From assembly GCA_945879625.1 (NCBI GenBank), contig CAMCVA010000011.1:23937-87936 (forward strand): a DNA stretch of 64,000 nucleotides, written 5' to 3'. Of this stretch, positions 62,382 through 64,000 are shown piece by piece. How positions within the stretch are numbered: position 1 is the stretch's first letter; each line of letters opens with the position of its first letter. The notes beneath the pieces are model-generated. The model ran no database searches. It was not told where the DNA came from and was given only the letters and a program-made list of their open reading frames with translations. This DNA is from Flavobacterium psychrophilum. GTDB taxonomy: Bacteria > Bacteroidota > Bacteroidia > Flavobacteriales > Flavobacteriaceae. A program made the position numbers and the translations under genes.

Positions 62382-62810
62382 ATGCAACCCAGAACTATTC
62401 TCATCATCAATGGCCCCAACCTAAACCTACTGGGCAAGCGCGAACCTGCTGTGTATGGCACCGAAACGTTTGACGATTTTTTTTCCCAATTGCAAACCGA
62501 TTTTCCAGCCATTTCTCTTTCCTATTACCAAAGCAACATTGAAGGCGAACTGATCGATAAAATTCAGGAAGCCGGATTTGGCGCTGTAGACGGCATTATT
62601 CTGAATGCGGCTGCCTATACCCACACTTCGGTTGGCATAGCCGATGCAGTAAAAGCCATCTCCTGTCCTGTGATAGAAGTACACATCTCCAACACCTATG
62701 CCCGCGAAGCTTTTCGCCATCATTCTTATATTGCGCCCTATGCCAAAGGCGTAATCGCTGGCTTTGGTTTGCACAGTTATACCTTGGCCTTGCAATCGTT
62801 TTTACTTTAA
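62382..62810 (+). CDS. aroQ: 3-dehydroquinate dehydratase, type II
   Basis: 142 residues, usual length. It dehydrates 3-dehydroquinate in the shikimate pathway as a dodecamer. Motifs: IINGPNLNLLGKREPAVYG with the catalytic Tyr loop, YYQSNIEGELIDKIQEA, LNAAAYTHTSVGIADA, EVHISNTYAREAFRHHS with the active-site His, and GVIAGFGLHSY. Confidence 0.97.
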   Translation: MQPRTILIINGPNLNLLGKREPAVYGTETFDDFFSQLQTDFPAISLSYYQSNIEGELIDKIQEAGFGAVDGIILNAAAYTHTSVGIADAVKAISCPVIEVHISNTYAREAFRHHSYIAPYAKGVIAGFGLHSYTLALQSFLL

Positions 62811-62813
62811 TTT

Positions 62814-64000
62814 ATGAAAAACAGTCTATTACTTTGGGCTTTCCTGATGGGAATATCTGCTTTTGCCCAACTCAAAGGGACCGTGCGCGACGAAAAAGGC
62901 CTGCCGTTGCCACAAGTTTCGGTCTACTACGAAAACACCTATACCGGCACTACGACCAACGAAAAAGGGCAATTTGAAATTGCTAAACAAACCAAAACAT
63001 TGGTATTTCAGTACTTGGGGTATAAAACCAAGAAAATAAGCATCAGCGCAGAAACCTCCACTCTTCTTGAGGTGAACTTAGCTGAAGAAAACATTACCCT
63101 CAACGAAGTAGTCATCAACACCAAATTAAATCCGGCCAACGGCATCATCAAAGCAGCGATTGCCGCCCGCAAGGACAACGCCCTAAATCGCGATCAGTTT
63201 ACCACCGATTTTTATTCCCGTGGTTTGTTTAAAATAAACAAAGCGCCAAAAAAAATCATGGGCCAAAAATTTGACAACTTTGATGAAATTCTCGACTCGA
63301 CACGCTCTGGCATTCTCTATTTGTCCGAAACGGTTTCTAAACTAAGTTACAGCAAACCCAACCGCCTAGACGAAGTGATTTTGGCTTCTAAAGTGAGCGG
63401 CAACGACAACGGCTTCAGTTTCAATACCGCCGCCTCGGCCGAGTTTGACTTTTACCAAAACACGTTACCTTTTCAGACAAATGTGATCTCGCCCATTGCA
63501 CAAAATGCCTTTACCTATTATACGTATCAATTAGAAGGAACCTTCTTTGACGATTACCAGCATCAAATTAATAAAATAAAGGTGACGCCCAAACGGGACA
63601 CCGAACCTTCTTTTACGGGCTACATATATATAGTTGACGACAGCTGGGCCATTTATGCGGTTGATGTGAACATTGCCGGAAAACTCATTCAGTTTCCCGT
63701 TTTGACTACGCTTGCCCTTCACCAACAATTTAGCTACAATCCCACCGATCGCCGTTGGGTGAAAAATACCCAAAAAATGACTTTTCAGGCGGGCATGATG
63801 CAAATTAATATCTCAGGTGGTTTCACCTATGTGTATTCTAATTACAATTTTGAATCCGAACAAACCAAAAAAAAACCTACCCGCGAAGTACTGCGGTTTG
63901 AACTCAACGCCAACAAAAAAGACGTAACCTACTGGAATGCTGCACGTCCGGTGCCACTCACCGAAGAGGAGAGCAAAGATTACCTGAAAAAGGAGTTGTT
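62814..64000 (+). CDS. DUF5686/carboxypeptidase-like regulatory domain protein (partial)
   Basis: The ATG at 62814 lies 3 bases after the aroQ stop; the gene runs off the window after about 395 codons. Signal peptide to SAFA, then a CarboxypepD_reg-like domain (LKGTVRDEKGLPLPQVSVYY, TLVFQYLGYKTKKISI), then the DUF5686 body (GIIKAAIAARKDNALNRDQF, TTDFYSRGLF, YQLEGTFFDDYQHQINKIKV). These are large outer-membrane or surface proteins of unknown function. Confidence 0.85.
   Translation, partial: MKNSLLLWAFLMGISAFAQLKGTVRDEKGLPLPQVSVYYENTYTGTTTNEKGQFEIAKQTKTLVFQYLGYKTKKISISAETSTLLEVNLAEENITLNEVVINTKLNPANGIIKAAIAARKDNALNRDQFTTDFYSRGLFKINKAPKKIMGQKFDNFDEILDSTRSGILYLSETVSKLSYSKPNRLDEVILASKVSGNDNGFSFNTAASAEFDFYQNTLPFQTNVISPIAQNAFTYYTYQLEGTFFDDYQHQINKIKVTPKRDTEPSFTGYIYIVDDSWAIYAVDVNIAGKLIQFPVLTTLALHQQFSYNPTDRRWVKNTQKMTFQAGMMQINISGGFTYVYSNYNFESEQTKKKPTREVLRFELNANKKDVTYWNAARPVPLTEEESKDYLKKEL

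Overview
This window looks like the chromosome of a member of the Flavobacteriia, probably a Flavobacterium or close relative. The evidence is several secreted proteins with type IX secretion (Por) C-terminal domains, TonB-dependent receptors with carboxypeptidase-like N-domains, AT-rich intergenic DNA, promoters of the TTG...TAnnTTTG type, a carbamoyl-phosphate synthase large chain of only 950 residues, and a 6S-like RNA between zapA and rny. All calls are read by eye from the sequence; no database search was run.

Region 1 (1-8.5 kb) is accessory DNA. Every gene is on the + strand, and four are followed by a large imperfect palindrome that opens with TAACA and closes with CGTTA, spanning 73 to 126 bp. 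This resembles integron attC sites, so the region reads as an array of gene cassettes without an integrase in view. One cassette holds a diversity-generating-retroelement (DGR) target gene with a typical variable 3' end, followed by an internally deleted avd remnant; no reverse transcriptase or template repeat is visible. Other cassettes carry a DoxX-like membrane protein, an RCC1-repeat protein with a CotH-like protein, and a DUF985 cupin.

Region 2 (8.6-12.6 kb) is core-like: an FKBP-type lipoprotein, an S4 RNA-binding protein, a PyrR-like phosphoribosyltransferase, aroK, tRNA-Lys, tRNA-Leu and a lipoprotein. Region 3 (13.0-22.7 kb) joins light, B12 and carotenoids. A CarH-type MerR regulator with a B12-binding domain heads crtI-crtB-crtZ; next to it lies a B12 uptake locus with a btuB-like receptor behind a cobalamin riboswitch and, divergently, btuF-btuC-btuD-like genes. 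Uptake of the regulator's presumed cofactor and the pigment genes are therefore neighbours.

Region 4 (22.7-51.9 kb) is mostly housekeeping: trmL, an RluE-like synthase, rmuC, a diheme lipoprotein, two large type IX cargo proteins, carB, rpmH, pirin, a lytic transglycosylase, mtaB, a GlmU-like protein, rpmE2, a glycosyltransferase, a phosphohexomutase, an MsbA-like exporter, a TonB receptor, an M23 peptidase, zapA, 6S-like RNA and rny. Two kinds of dispersed intergenic repeat lie between these genes.

Region 5 (51.9-64 kb) has xerD, four small outer-membrane beta-barrels, and a two-component system (7TM-type histidine kinase plus NarL/LuxR response regulator). Around it are three copies of a NarL-like 7-2-7 palindrome, each at the same distance from a -7 element, which suggests a compact local regulon of secreted and lipoproteins. 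The window ends with aroQ and the start of a DUF5686 protein.
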